Assembly (NCBI GenBank): GCA_020152595.1
Contig: JAIGNY010003179.1
Span: 312,501 to 376,500, forward strand
DNA from: Chiridota heheva
Taxonomy: Eukaryota; Echinodermata; Holothuroidea; Apodida; Chiridotidae
Direction of reading: 5' to 3'
Length of the DNA: 64,000 nt
Below the pieces are notes generated by a model. It worked only from the letters and a program-made list of their open reading frames with translations, was not told the DNA's origin and ran no database searches. Each line of letters opens with the position of its first letter. Within the stretch, counting starts at the first letter, position 1. Of this stretch, positions 44,740-56,324 are shown piece by piece. A program made the translations under genes and the position numbers.

Positions 44740-46060
44740 TTGTATGTATTGTATATTTTCCTCTCGACCCTCTTGTATTGCACAAAATAATTTGGGCTTG
44801 GACTAACAATATGCAACAGGTGGTACCCAGTGGGGGTGGGGGAATTTTTTTTTGTGAGGGGGTAGTAAGAGAAAACAGAATACAACTGAAAGGTGAAATT
44901 GACTTCACCTTTTTCAATTGTTATCTAAGCCATTCATATTTTTTTCCCTGCTGCTATTATTGACTTATTCTTTATTATTCAGTTTTGATAGGTCAAAGTT
45001 TGTATGTAAATTATTTGAAGTTATAAATGGTTTTTATGTAAATTATGTGAAGTTATAAGTATGAACTGGTTAACAGAAAGACTGTGCATAGTTCATTTAC
45101 ATCTGTCCAGCAATGGAGTGCATTTTTTGTTCCTATCATGGAGGTGGGCGTCATATTTTATTTTTCATTAGTTCGTCATTGATTTTTGATAGTCATGCTT
45201 TATACTCAGCTTGTAGAATGTAAGTTTGTATGTATCAGAACTGAAATGAGACCTCAAGTTAAGGCCTGATTTTATATCAGTAATAATCAATAAGGATAAA
45301 CCTTAAAAGAGCCTAATCTCTGTAACCTTTGAAGAAACAGTAGATAGGGGTTGGGATCCTTTTAATTTGTGAAAGAACTATAAGAGAATGACTGAATGTA
45401 ACTTAAAGGTGAAATTAACTTAACCCCCTCCCCACCCCCACCCCCTGTTCAGGTAGTGGATTGTTTTTCCTGTCTTGGAGTTGTGCTTCATTACCATATT
45501 TGTATTTTCATTGGTCCGTTGTACAATTTTTTGGTATTCATACCCAGTTTATAAATGTAAGTTTGTATATTACAGGACTGAATGACAGCTCAAGTTTAAC
45601 AAGGCCTAGTTTGGCCTGAATTCAAATGAGTAATCTGAAAGTTTTAACCTTTAAAAGAGCTAAAGTCTTTGTATCTTCTGAAGAAACAGTACATAGGGGT
45701 GGCACCCAGTGGGGGTGGGGGGGGGGGGGTGGCACCCAGTGGGGGTGGCACCCAGTGGGGGTGGGGAATTTTTTTGATTTGTGAAGGAACAGTAAAGCAA
45801 GACTTAAACTTAAAGGAGAAATTAACTTACTCTCCCCCTGTTCAGGTAGTGAAATTTGTTTCCTGTCATGGAGTTGGGCATCATTACCATCTTTGCATTC
45901 CCAGTGGTTTGTTATAATCTTTTCTATCCATGCTTCATACTCAGCTTGTAAATTTAAGTTTGTAGGTAACTGAAATTGACTGCAACCTCCAGTGTAACAA
46001 GGCCTATGCCTAAATTCCAACCTCCAGTGTAACAAGGCCTACATGTATGCCTAAATTCCG
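44740..46060 (+). repeat. Three diverged ~330-bp tandem copies downstream of the UBE3A-like gene
   Basis: Each has GAAACAGTA, CCCAGTGGGGGTGGGG or a G-rich equivalent, TTAAAGGTGAAATTAACTTA and a CATACTCAGCTTGTAAATT end. Copies start near 44790, 45335 and 45680. They could be part of the 3' UTR or an independent repeat. Confidence 0.75.
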
Positions 46061-46805
46061 ATTAGAAGTTATCAATAAGTACAAACCTTTTAAAGAGCGG
46101 TCAGCCGTTGTTGTTTTGATTGCTGCACCCACATGCTCTATCAGTTTGAAGCAAATTTTGTCTATTTGTGGATTGAGATATAATTAGTATACGTACACAT
46201 ACAGCATGTATTGTGTCATAATACAATGAACACTTTTGGCGAAGGGCAAGAAAATATATAATGACGTCACTACTGGGGTCGATTTTTTTTTTGCCACTGT
46301 TCCACTAAACAGTACTGTCTCAAACAATACTATTCCAGATCAGATTTCACAGTTCCAACTTTCTTGCCGATAACAGGACAAGTTCCTCTCTTCAAAATGG
46401 GCTTAATTTACATTTTTTGGTTAATATATGCAAATATGTATGTCGGTGCCTAGTATTTACATGATGTGTAATAGCATTAATTTGTGTACAGTTGTACATG
46501 TGTAAGCACCCTTGCATATGTATATTCATGGTTAATTGTGCTGACAATTGCAGGCAAGGCGGGAAAAACTTGTTCTTACTAGAAGATATTATCTTTAAAA
46601 TAATCTTGTTTGACAACGTCCACTTTTTTGCATCAAGGAATCAAGTTATTGATCACTGATGCCACATACTTGTAAAAAGAGTACTGCTCCACTGGAACAG
46701 TGATGTCTGAAAATGGCAAATTTCCCACTGCACTAGTACATGTATATCAACAGCATGTGCATACGGGAAAAGTGTAGTTTTAATAATATGAATCGTTATG
46801 AAATC
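46060..46805. other. Intergenic stretch
   Basis: No gene supported; no complete element recognised. Short frames on both strands have no family features. Confidence 0.5.
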
Positions 46806-46807
46806 AA

Positions 46808-47215
46808 AACATTTTGTGTCTTCAAGCCCCGACAAATCTAAAATCTGTCGGGTCTATATTGCTCACAACAGAAACCACAATCCAGCACAAGCAATTAGCA
46901 ATTACACCAGGGATTTTCACACGCTTCACATCACTTTCCATAGTCATCACCTCACTTTCCATGGTCAAAATTTGACATTGATAGTAAACAAATTTTACTG
47001 CAGCTGCACTAACATTTACACTCAACACAAGGACAAAAGTATTCCTCTGTGGTCAGTGTGTCTGGCTTGAAGTAACATTTTACAAATAGGATGGTATTTA
47101 AGAGTGAAGGTTTTGTTTGTTTATTGATAAGTGATTTTAAGTGATGTTTTTGATTGATCTTGTAGGCTTCGAGAATTTCGGACTCTAAATCCATTGCGAC
47201 AGATTTTTATCATGT
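46808..47215. repeat. Dispersed repeat R1, copy b
   Basis: It shares the CCCCGACAAATCTAAAATCT, GTCGGG stem-loop and the CACAATCCAGCACAAGCAAT, ATTGATAGTAAACAAATT and GGTTTTGTTTGTTTATTGAT blocks with copies a, c and d. Confidence 0.9.
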
Positions 47216-47536
47216 GTTCATCACCCACTCTCATGATAGGAAAACATTTTTGCGTCCAGACATGTTCTTTGATTGTCATGGGCAGCAAGGAAATAGATTT
47301 GTCAATCTCTCTTTGCTGCAAAGTCTTTGCATTTTGCAATTATTCTGATTGCTGCACAAGTCCTTTGCCAAGCATCAAAGATAATCCAAAGTAGATTTAG
47401 TATTTTTCTCTTATGTTATCTCGCTTAACAAGAATTGTGGCAAGTAAAAAAAAAGTTAAAACATTTTCAGCAGTACTATGTTAAGTTATGGATGGGATTT
47501 GTAACTTAATGACAAAACAATCCTGGCATACTGAAA

Positions 47537-48178
47537 AGAGATCTGTCCCTTCTTCGTAGGAAGCATGGGGATCTGTCTCTTCTTCGTAGGAAGCATGGGG
47601 ATCTGTCTCTTCTTTATAGGAAGCATTGGTGGATCTGTCTCTTCTTCGTAGGAAGCATGGGGATCTGTCTCTTCTTCATAGGAAGCATGGGGATCTGTCT
47701 CTTCTTCGTAGGAAGCATGGCGGATCTGTCTCTTCTTCGTAGGAAGCATTGGGATCTGTCTCTTCTTCATAGGAAGCATGGGGGGATCTGTCTCTTCTTC
47801 ATAGGAAGCATGGGGTTCTGTCTCTTCTTCGTAGGAAGCATGGGGATCTGTCTCTTCTTCATAGGAAGCATTGGGGGATCTGTCTCTTCTTCATAGGAAG
47901 CATGGGGATCTTCTTCATAGGAAGCATGGGGATCTGTCTCTTCTTCGTAGGAAGCATTGGGGGATCTGTCTCTTTTTCGTAGAAAGCATGGGGGATCTGT
48001 CTCTTCTTCGTAGGAAGCATGGGGGATCTGTCTCTTCTTTATAGGAAGCATGGGGATCTGTCTCTTCTTCGTAGGAAGCATGGGGATCTGTCTCTTCTTC
48101 GTAGGAAGCATGGGGGATCTGTCTCTTCTTCATAGGAAGCATGGGGATCTGTCTCTTCTTCGTAGGAGCATGGGGGCA
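47537..48178 (+). repeat. 30-bp minisatellite, about 21 copies
   Basis: The unit is GGGATCTGTCTCTTCTTCGT plus AGGAAGCATG, with a G-run of variable length and C/T and G/A changes (TTCGTAGG/TTCATAGG). The open frames (ETDPHASYEE on minus) are repeat artefacts. Confidence 0.96.
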
Positions 48179-48479
48179 ACTTTCCCCTGAGAGGATTTCT
48201 CCTTCCTGGTTTCATGCTTTCTTTTCGGTTGGAGGGTGAACGATAAAAGTGACAAAATGGTAATATAAATTGAAGTAAACCTGAAGGAAACTTTGATAAA
48301 ACTTAAAACTGTTTTTCGAAAATTAAAGAAAATATCCTGAAAATGAAGGAAATTTCTTAAATATTGGGATTAGCAGCATAGTTTGATCAAACTAAATTTA
48401 TTAGTGTGATTTTTCTGATCGTAATTGGGGAATCTTTTGGATTCTGAATTAGATTTTGTGGATGAGGGTTCTAAGATTT

Positions 48480-50620
48480 TTATATGAAGCTTTTTTAACA
48501 TAACAGAGTATGGTGCAGAAGATTGCCTTTGTAAAAACAACTGTTTTATTACTAAATTTATATCTTTAATTTGACAATGCAGTACTTGTGCATAAATGTT
48601 TTTGTTTTTTTCCACATTTAATTTTCATTTAATACTTTGCATTTGAAGACCTTTATTCTCTTGATTAATTTATTATATACCTTTAAATTATGTATATATT
48701 TGATGTAGAATTTTGTACTAAAGATTATGTGATTTTAGACACGTTTTGTCAAAAAAACTTTATTAATCTGATAATTTGTAAAAATATAAAGTTTGTATTA
48801 TTGTCACTGCAAAAGAATGCTTAGAGCTATTGCAACTGCTAACAGGATAGAACAATTTTGTAAAAAAGCTTATATGCAGAGGTCACGAAAGCTTATGAAT
48901 ATGCAGAGGTCGCAAAAGCTTGCGAATATGCAGACAAGGTTACAAACGCTTATGAATATATGCAGAGAGGTTGTGAAAGCTTCTGATTATGCAGAGGTCG
49001 CAAAAGCTTTTGAATATACAGAGAAGTCGCGAAAGTTTATGAATATGCAGTCTCAAAAGCTTATGAATATGCAGAGGGGGTTGCAAAAGCTTATGAATAT
49101 GCAGTCACAAATGCTTGTAAATGGACAGAGAGGTCATGAAAGCTTTTGAATATGCAGGCAGTTTTCACTGAAATAAGAGTCATTGAAATGTATAATGGGA
49201 AAAGAGTCATGGAATTTGGTTTCTATGGCAACCCTGTATTACATCAAAACAAACTAGAATTGCTAATCCTTTTGGTTAAAAATACAATCTATGTTAATTT
49301 AAAAGCAATTCGCAATTACTATGTATTTTTTTTTTTTTTTTTTTGTGTGTGGATTTTAAGGCTTTTTGCCTTCGAGCTTTGTTTTGATATCAAATGTAAA
49401 TTCAAGTTAGCTTATTGATGTGATGGGCTCAGGGATGTAGGAAGCTTTCAAAAAATGAGGGGGGGGGGCATGACAATAGGGGGAACTTCCCATGTCATAT
49501 GTCCCCCATCCCAATCTGTAGATAGAATAAGTGAGCCCAAAACAACAAAGTAAAGTAAAAGTGGCACTTCAATTTTATAAAATTAGGGACACATTCCTCC
49601 TGTACATGGGACTGACAAAAATCACCAGTTTCCTACTATTGGGACCAACAATGTCGGAACTATGGGGACAAGGGGCAAGACTGCCCCCTTGCCTTAGAAT
49701 GAGGTGGGAAAAGGGGGCTTGAGGTGCCCTTTTGAAAGTTGAAGGTGGACGGGCAGGAGATGCTTTTCATAAAGTTGGCGGTGGACGGGAGGAGGGGCCC
49801 TTTTAAAAGTTGAGGTTGGATGGGGGCAGGAGGGACCCTTTTGAAAGTTATATGAAATTATAGGTCATTCTTGAAAACAAATAGGAGCAGGAGGGACCCT
49901 TTTAAATGAAATGAAATTATAGGTCGTTCTTGAAAACAAATAGAAATTACTCGCTCTGTAATCCTACATGTTATATGGAAAATGTAACATACAATAAGTA
50001 TTTATTTGACACAATTAAAGCAGTAGCATTTACCAGGGTCCAAACACCAAGGGCCATTGCAGAAGGGGAGCATGGCCGCCAGTAATTTTCAAAAGTAGCC
50101 TCCCTTTAACTATTCACCAACTTCCAAATCTCAAACCCATTAGTGGGATTTGCCTACTAAAAGTTGGGGGAAAAGTCAATTATGGGAGGGGAGGTAACAT
50201 TGAGTCTTTACCTTGCAATACATTTTGTGTCTTAAGCCCCGACAAATCTAAAATCTGTCGGGTCTTTATTGCTCACAACAGAAACCACAATCCAGCACAA
50301 GCAATTACACCAGGGATTTCCACACACTTCATCTGACTTTCATGGTCATCTGACTTTCCATGGTTACAACCTGACATTGATAGTAAACAAATTCACTGCA
50401 GCTGCACTGACTTTCACACTCAACACAAGGACAAAAGTATTCCCTGTGGTCAATGTGTGTGGCCTGAAGTAATAATTTACAAATAGGATGGTATTTAGCA
50501 GTGAAGGTTTTGTTTGTTTATTGATGAGTGATTTTAAGTGATGTTTTTGTTCGACCTTGTAGGCTTTTAGAATTTTGGACTCAAAATCCATCGCGACAGG
50601 TTCTCATCATGATTAAAACC
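48480..50620. repeat. Long dispersed repeat R2, copy 1 (contains a 27-bp array and R1 copy c)
   Basis: From TGGTGCAGAAGATTGC (about 48510) through TTTGACAATGCAGTACTTGT, GAATGCTTAGAGCTATTGC, a 27-bp array (48876-49160), CTCAGGGATGTAGGAAGC, GGGACCAACAATGTCGGAAC, to R1 (50220-50610) and AAACTTAGATGTGCCGTAAC, the order is repeated at about 62305-64000. Copy 1 carries about 270 bp of extra sequence after the 27-bp array, including a T-run at 49326. Neither copy has a convincing protein-coding frame. Confidence 0.88.
48876..49160 (+). repeat. 27-bp array inside R2, about ten copies
   Basis: The unit is GCTTATGAATATGCAGAGGT plus CGCAAAA, with indels. The shorter equivalent in the second R2 copy is at 62675-62795 (about four to five units), so the array differs in size between copies. 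Confidence 0.9.
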
Positions 50621-51810
50621 TGACCAAACTTAGATGTGCCGTAACTCAAAAATTAAAAGTGGTTATTTCGCTTCAAAATTCCAAAAAAAGATCTGCTCAG
50701 ATTTTAATACTCTGTCAAACAATACTGAAAATGTGACATGTCCGTAGACCTTTCACCTTCCAGGGTACTTGTAGATTTAGAGTAAATTTACTATAAGGTT
50801 TAGTTGATAAATTGAATAGTTGATGCTTGTTCTGCAAATGATTGAAAAATTATTGGATGATCACTGGTTGGTCAGTTAATAGGCCAATCGTTGTTTGTTA
50901 TTAGCTTCTTTTTTTGGACTCTTTTCATTCTTGGTTGTGTATCGTTTCCTGCATCCATGATACCAGAGAGATATCATTGTACATCTCTCTTCAGGGATGC
51001 CAGAGCATTAAAAATAATAGGGGGGGGGAAGAGAGGGGGGGGGGCGCTAATAAAGTCAGGTGACATGATGAATAACTCTGACAATAAATTTTCAGTTTAA
51101 TGCATCCAAACTCAACGGAGTGTTTATAACTCCCTGATGAAAACGTCCCTTTAAAAAGTCCAAATGAATCCTCAGCCCCCCATTACACGCATGACTTGGC
51201 CCTGCAGTAACCAAATCCACAATACCTGGCCCTTCACAATAATTTCCATTGTGTTTATATAGATGATTGGGAGTGTAATTTCTGATGCGTAAAATCACTA
51301 AACTATCAGTGATGGGTTTATTAATTGCTTCTAGCAGAGTCTTAAAGTCATACCTGCCGAATGGGAGGTTTTTGCGTGTAAAAAAGAGACTTAACATTTG
51401 TAGCCAGGATTGGGCGTAATGACATGTGATAATGATATTAGGGGAAGGGGGGGGGGATAATTAGGTCGAGTAGCGTGATAGCACATGTTCACCTAAAATT
51501 ATTGGGGGCTGCAGTGTTGATAAATGCACTGAGTAAATGTCCTGCCACTTGAAATCTTACATTTTCATCTCGCATAGTAATTAAAGTTGCTCACAGATTA
51601 ATAACCGGTGTTAAATGGCTGTTTTTGGCCACATTTGCATATAAATGAATATTCAGTATGAGTTTTACACATGCTGGTTTTAATATTTGACGGTATTTTC
51701 CTCCAAACCTACTGCGTATATAATGCAGTTTTGAGTGAGCATGATGTTAATATGCATTAACATTGGATGGAAATACTCTCTCTCCATTTGTCAACTACCA
51801 GCTTGTGTAT
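50620..51810. other. Intergenic stretch
   Basis: G-runs near 51018-51045 and 51440-51455; no gene supported. The minus-strand frame 51092-51397 has no recognised domain. Confidence 0.45.
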
Positions 51811-51812
51811 GT

Positions 51813-52036
51813 AAATATTTACTTGGTTGGAAATATGACCTGAGGTCATCAGACCGCATAGCAACCACACGCATTGGAGTGAAATCAAAGTGATCAGCTG
51901 TGTTTGTTTACATGCCATACATACCGCACACAGTAAATGCATACGGACTTGCCCACGTGTATTGCGCAAAGGTTTGTTTTCACTGCAGCAAATGACATCA
52001 TCTCCCGGATATGACGTGGCACCGACCAAGTGAATA
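51813..52036. mobile_element. Inverted-repeat element, same family as 24267-24849
   Basis: AATATTTACTTGGTTGG at the left and CCGACCAAGTGAATATG at the right pair as inverted repeats. The inner left part (GAGGTCATCAGACCGCATAG) matches the inverted right arm of the 24-kb copy (GGTCGTAAGACCGCATAGTA). Confidence 0.68.
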
Positions 52037-52039
52037 TGC

Positions 52040-54020
52040 TTCATTGATAATTGAGTATATCTGATTCAATATATCTTTATCATCAACTGGCCACAACTCT
52101 TTGAAGTCAGTGATGCAGTTTCAGTCCTTGTTTCTCTGGGTGGCTTGCTTGATTATCTCGGTAAAGGGTCAACTTGATATTTCTTTTTTATGGAATGGGT
52201 TGAAACTGAAAAAATATTACAGTACAGAGTATGAGGTTCTTTATCTATTGCATTGTGGGTGATGCAGTGTGAAGTTTGTTTAAAAAGAAACAAGAAAAGT
52301 TTACACATATTTTATCGCTTTATTAAAAAAACATTACATGTTTTAAAATGGAATAAACTGAATGATTATGGTCATGCATTAAAAGATTTAATGCACAGGT
52401 CATAACAATGCAAATACTCGATAGAAATTTTATAATTTCTGTTATTAACATTAACACCAACTTTTTTTTCTTTATTACTATTAAAAAGATTAGCATTATT
52501 TCATTTAGTCTTCTCTTAATAATTTCATAGACAGCAATTTTATAAACATAAGAATTCAAATTGTGAAAAGAAATGCGCTTACAAACCATGGAGGGCTTTT
52601 CAAAGTAGAATACTCCTTTTGCAAATATTAAACATTCAACGAAAGAGAACAAATTATGTAATAAGTCAAAGAGTAGCACAGTCATGCTCCGGTTGGCCAC
52701 ACTCACTGATGGGCGTGTCATTTAAAGGTATATGGACAAGTAGAGCTGTCAATTCTGAGCCAAATATTCTTTAAATTATTTCTTACACCTGTAGTGTCCG
52801 AGTTACGGACAATCAGAGTTTGAAGAATTCTTAATGTATGCAAAAGTTGAGATGTATGAAGTAGAGGACAGCTCACAATTGCAGTCCCTGGATGTCCGCA
52901 GACCTGTTGTCTGCTAAATCTTGAGAAAGGGTACGATGGAGATTATAAAAACTTTTCGTCATATTCAACTGGTTCATTTAAATAATGTTGGTAGTGGATT
53001 CAAAAGTAATAAGTTAATTGATATTGTAGGTTTTCTTATTGTGATGTCACAAGTTTTAAGTTAAATTTGCATAATTTATTAAAATAAGGTCATATAAATC
53101 AATAGTATATTAAATGGTCAATTTGAACCAAATTTGATTATTAATCTTTTTGTTATTTTCATGCTTAATAGCATATTTTAATACATTAATGTATATGGCT
53201 AGTGGTCAGTTGGTCAATTCCCATTTAAAGATAGGCATAGGAATGGGGGAGTGGGGCACATGGGGCACGTACTTCCCAAAGTTGCAGTGACCTACATGGT
53301 GCCCATCACCCAACTAAGTCATTTTTTTACCATCGTAGCATATCTTTGTGCTCCCCCCCTCCCATGAATGAATAAACATTATGTACCTACCCATTTGAGG
53401 ACAGGTACTGTAAATGTAGGGTATAGGAAATTCCACCCTTATGTTGCCCCAGTTTGTGTAACGTGACCTAGACAAGACGTTGGTAGTCTTTCTGGGTATA
53501 GCCTACATGACCTGTTCATGTTGCTGCTCGGTATACTATGACGTAATGTATAAGATCTGTACATATGATGAGCACTGAATTATGTAATTACCGATTTTTT
53601 AAAGATATCTTTGTTTCGCAATTACTTTGAATCCAATTCACCTCCTAACTCTCCTTTTGGATAACTCTTGTGTTGCACGTTACCTATCCTTCTCTATCAG
53701 AAATGTATTAAAGCTGTGCTACCTCCGCTGTGAAATAAGTAATGTTCAATCATCACTCTCGAGAATCGAAATATTCCATGTATTGAAATAGACTCAGAAG
53801 AATGTATAGCACAAATAAACATGACCTTATGCCATGCATATTCATGATGTATGACCTATTATAATTATCATAGTACATATTTGCAACATATTAATAAGCA
53901 GGTGATGCCAAGGAGGTATCACTTGGTGCTACATTTACAGATGAGTCAAGAAATTGTCATAATAAATCAAAAATGGATATTGCACTCATGGTTGTGTTTC
54001 TTATTTTCCATGCTTCTGGT
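52040..54020. other. Intergenic stretch
   Basis: No gene is supported on either strand. The minus-strand frame 52323-52721 is AT-driven with no family motif. No array or bounded element was recognised. Confidence 0.5.
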
Positions 54021-54480
54021 TACTTTAAAGGGGGCATAAAGTCTCATACAATCATTATTTGATTGAGGATAAAAATCTAGACCAATTAACTTCTGAAATC
54101 AGCAAGTCAAAATCCTTTTCCTATCTCAAGTTATTTGTGTTTGAAGTCGACACGTGGAGGCTGCAATTTTGTTTAATTCTGTATCAAAATCTTGTGCATG
54201 CTGACAGAGTTTGCCCAACAAGGATATAAGGATTATAATGTATTTCTTTATCAATTTGACTTAAGTCTTGAAATGATGTGACAAAACGTTTTAACAACAT
54301 GTTTTGATAATTTCATGTGTACACAAAATGTTCTTGACCCTTACAAAAGGAAAACAATTTTTCATAAGCTTGAAAACTTGAGATAAATTATAAAGAAATG
54401 CAAAGCATTCCAACATCCTATAGGGCTGATGACATCATTTCCTGCATGTTTTAAAATCAAAATGGTGGTACCCACAGTAG

Positions 54481-54841
54481 CAGACCTGCCAACTAGTACG
54501 ATTTTGCTGTATTTAATACGGGAAAATGTTGAGAATACGATTGTACCTTTTTTGGCACCAGAATACGATTTATTTATTATTATTTTTTTTTAAATATTTT
54601 TTTTACTTATACTTTTTACGCTCGGTTGGCGTTCATGTCCTCTTAAAGGATTGATTTTGCCGACTTAACCGATTCAGATACGTACAATAAGAGAAACTGA
54701 AAGTACAGTGGTCATTTTTTTTTAGCCACTAAACCTTTGTTTTGTACATTTTGTTTGAAGAGTACAGTTTTTTTTTTATCAAAAATACAACTTTTTTAGT
54801 TCCAGAATACAGTTTGGTGATCCTAAAGGTTGGCAGGTCTG
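54481..54841. mobile_element. Nested element with TIR CAGACCTGCCAAC
   Basis: CAGACCTGCCAAC at the left is exactly mirrored by GTTGGCAGGTCTG at the right, flanked by a 6-bp direct repeat CAGTAG (54475-54480 and 54842-54847). It carries no coding frame. The part at 54605-54680 matches 1350-1420 at the start of the window. Confidence 0.8.
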
Positions 54842-54949
54842 CAGTAGTAGCATCAAAGTTTTTAATAATTAATAAAAAAAAAATCTGTTAGATTGCTTTG
54901 GGAGGTATGAGACTTGGCCAGCAAATTTGTTATTTTTATTTCTAATTTC

Positions 54950-55460
54950 TACCATATGAGCTAAGGATTATGTCAGACTTGATTTCTACCACATGAATTA
55001 GGGATTATGTCAGACTTAATTTCTACCATATGAGCTAAGGATTATGTCAGACTTTATTTCTACCATATGAACTAAGGATTATGTCAGACTTTATTTCTAC
55101 CACATGAACTAAGGATTATGTCAGATTTTATTTCTACCATATGAACTAAGGATTATGTCACTTTATTTCTATCATATGAACTAAGGATTATGTCAAACCT
55201 TATTTCTACCATATGAACTAAGGATTACGTCAGACTTGATTTCTACCATATGAACTAAGGATTATGTAAGACTTTATTTCTACCATATGAACTGATTATG
55301 TCAGACTTTATTACTATCATATGAACTAAGGATTATATCAGACTTTATTTCTACCATATGAACTAAGGATTATGTCAGACTTGATTTCTACCATATGAAC
55401 TAATGATTATGTCAGACTTTTTATTTCTACCATATGAACTAAGGATCATGTCAGACTTTA
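54950..55460 (+). repeat. 37-bp minisatellite, about 14 copies
   Basis: The unit is ATTTCTACCATATGAACTAA plus GGATTATGTCAGACTTT. Its end resembles the right terminal repeat of the host element (AGACTTTATGTC), into which the last copy runs. Confidence 0.94.
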
Positions 55461-55474
55461 TGTCCCCTTTAAGA

Positions 55475-56324
55475 TTTAATTTGTTTTTGGTAAAAGTCCA
55501 TGGACGCCAAGAGGAAACATCTACAAAAATGGTGGTGCAGTGACCAAACTCCAACAAATTTACAGCAACATCCTTTGAAATCAGTCTTAGGCAAAAGGGT
55601 CCAAATGTTTTTGGTTTTCAGTTTGACTGTTATTTACTTCAATTTCTTCTTGTTTTTGCTTCAATTTTAATATGAAAAATTGTTGCCAATTATTCAAGTA
55701 TTAATACCTGACTATGCGAATGATTCTTCCTATTCAGGTTTTGAGGCCCTTGTCACTGCCTATTTTGGCAAAATGCATTCAACGATTAAACCTTATTTTC
55801 TGCTTTGAATAGTAAATGGGAGCAATTTATAATCAGTTCACGAAATGAAACTGAATTGGCATTCATTTGCTTCCAAATACTTCTATTTTCTACCCGCTGC
55901 GAGATTGAATGCACAGAGATGTTTTGAGCGGAGTCTTAAACAAGCCTTGGCTTTTTTTGAGATGAAGGTGCCCCTTTAACTGTTTAAGTAAGCTTATGAA
56001 TCAGTTGAAGGGTGCGTATCGCATTTATAGTATATTGATTGTTGCGACTACTTATTGAAACAAATATTTAATCTGCTGTCAAATATTCCCTGAATAAAAT
56101 GAGAAAAATTCCATTGCTTTGAGCTGGGTGATTAATGGCTAAATTCAAACAGCAATATCTATACAACTACATCAGTTGTATAGCTGCTTCAAGTAACTAC
56201 AAAACCTATTTTTTACCAAATTTACAAAACATATCTAGAATATTTGATCAGTCATAACTCAGAAATTGATTGAATATTTCAATTTCAAATAAGTGTAGCC
56301 AACAATAAAGAGAAAATTGTTCCT
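55475..56324. other. 3' flank of the OAS-like gene
   Basis: No gene is seen. On the minus strand an ATTAAA (56067-56072 on plus) lies about 255 bases after the OAS-like stop and could act as a variant poly(A) signal; this is weak. Confidence 0.4.

Larger units (their letters stand above)
54025..55472. mobile_element. TTAA-flanked DNA element with nested element and internal array
   Basis: The left end reads TTAAAGGGGGCATAAAGTCT and the right end is its inverse, AGACTTTATGTCCCCTTTAA (one mismatch). TTAA at both ends suggests a piggyBac- or Kolobok-like origin. No transposase frame was seen. A second element (54481-54841) is inserted inside, and a 37-bp array (54950-55460) fills the right third. 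Confidence 0.8.

Noticed and set aside
45669-46035. Protein-coding gene in 45.6-46.0 kb on either strand
   Set aside because: Gly/Pro-rich frames come from GGGGGTGG runs in a diverged tandem repeat.
47486-48142. Frames repeating ETDPHASYEE / LPMKKRQIP
   Set aside because: Translations of the 30-bp minisatellite.
52323-52721. 132-codon minus-strand frame
   Set aside because: AT-driven composition (KKKKLVLML, many I/F/L), no domain, no upstream splice or promoter signal.
54025-55472. Bacterial-type or horizontally acquired island
   Set aside because: No foreign coding sequence; ends and arrays fit eukaryotic DNA elements.
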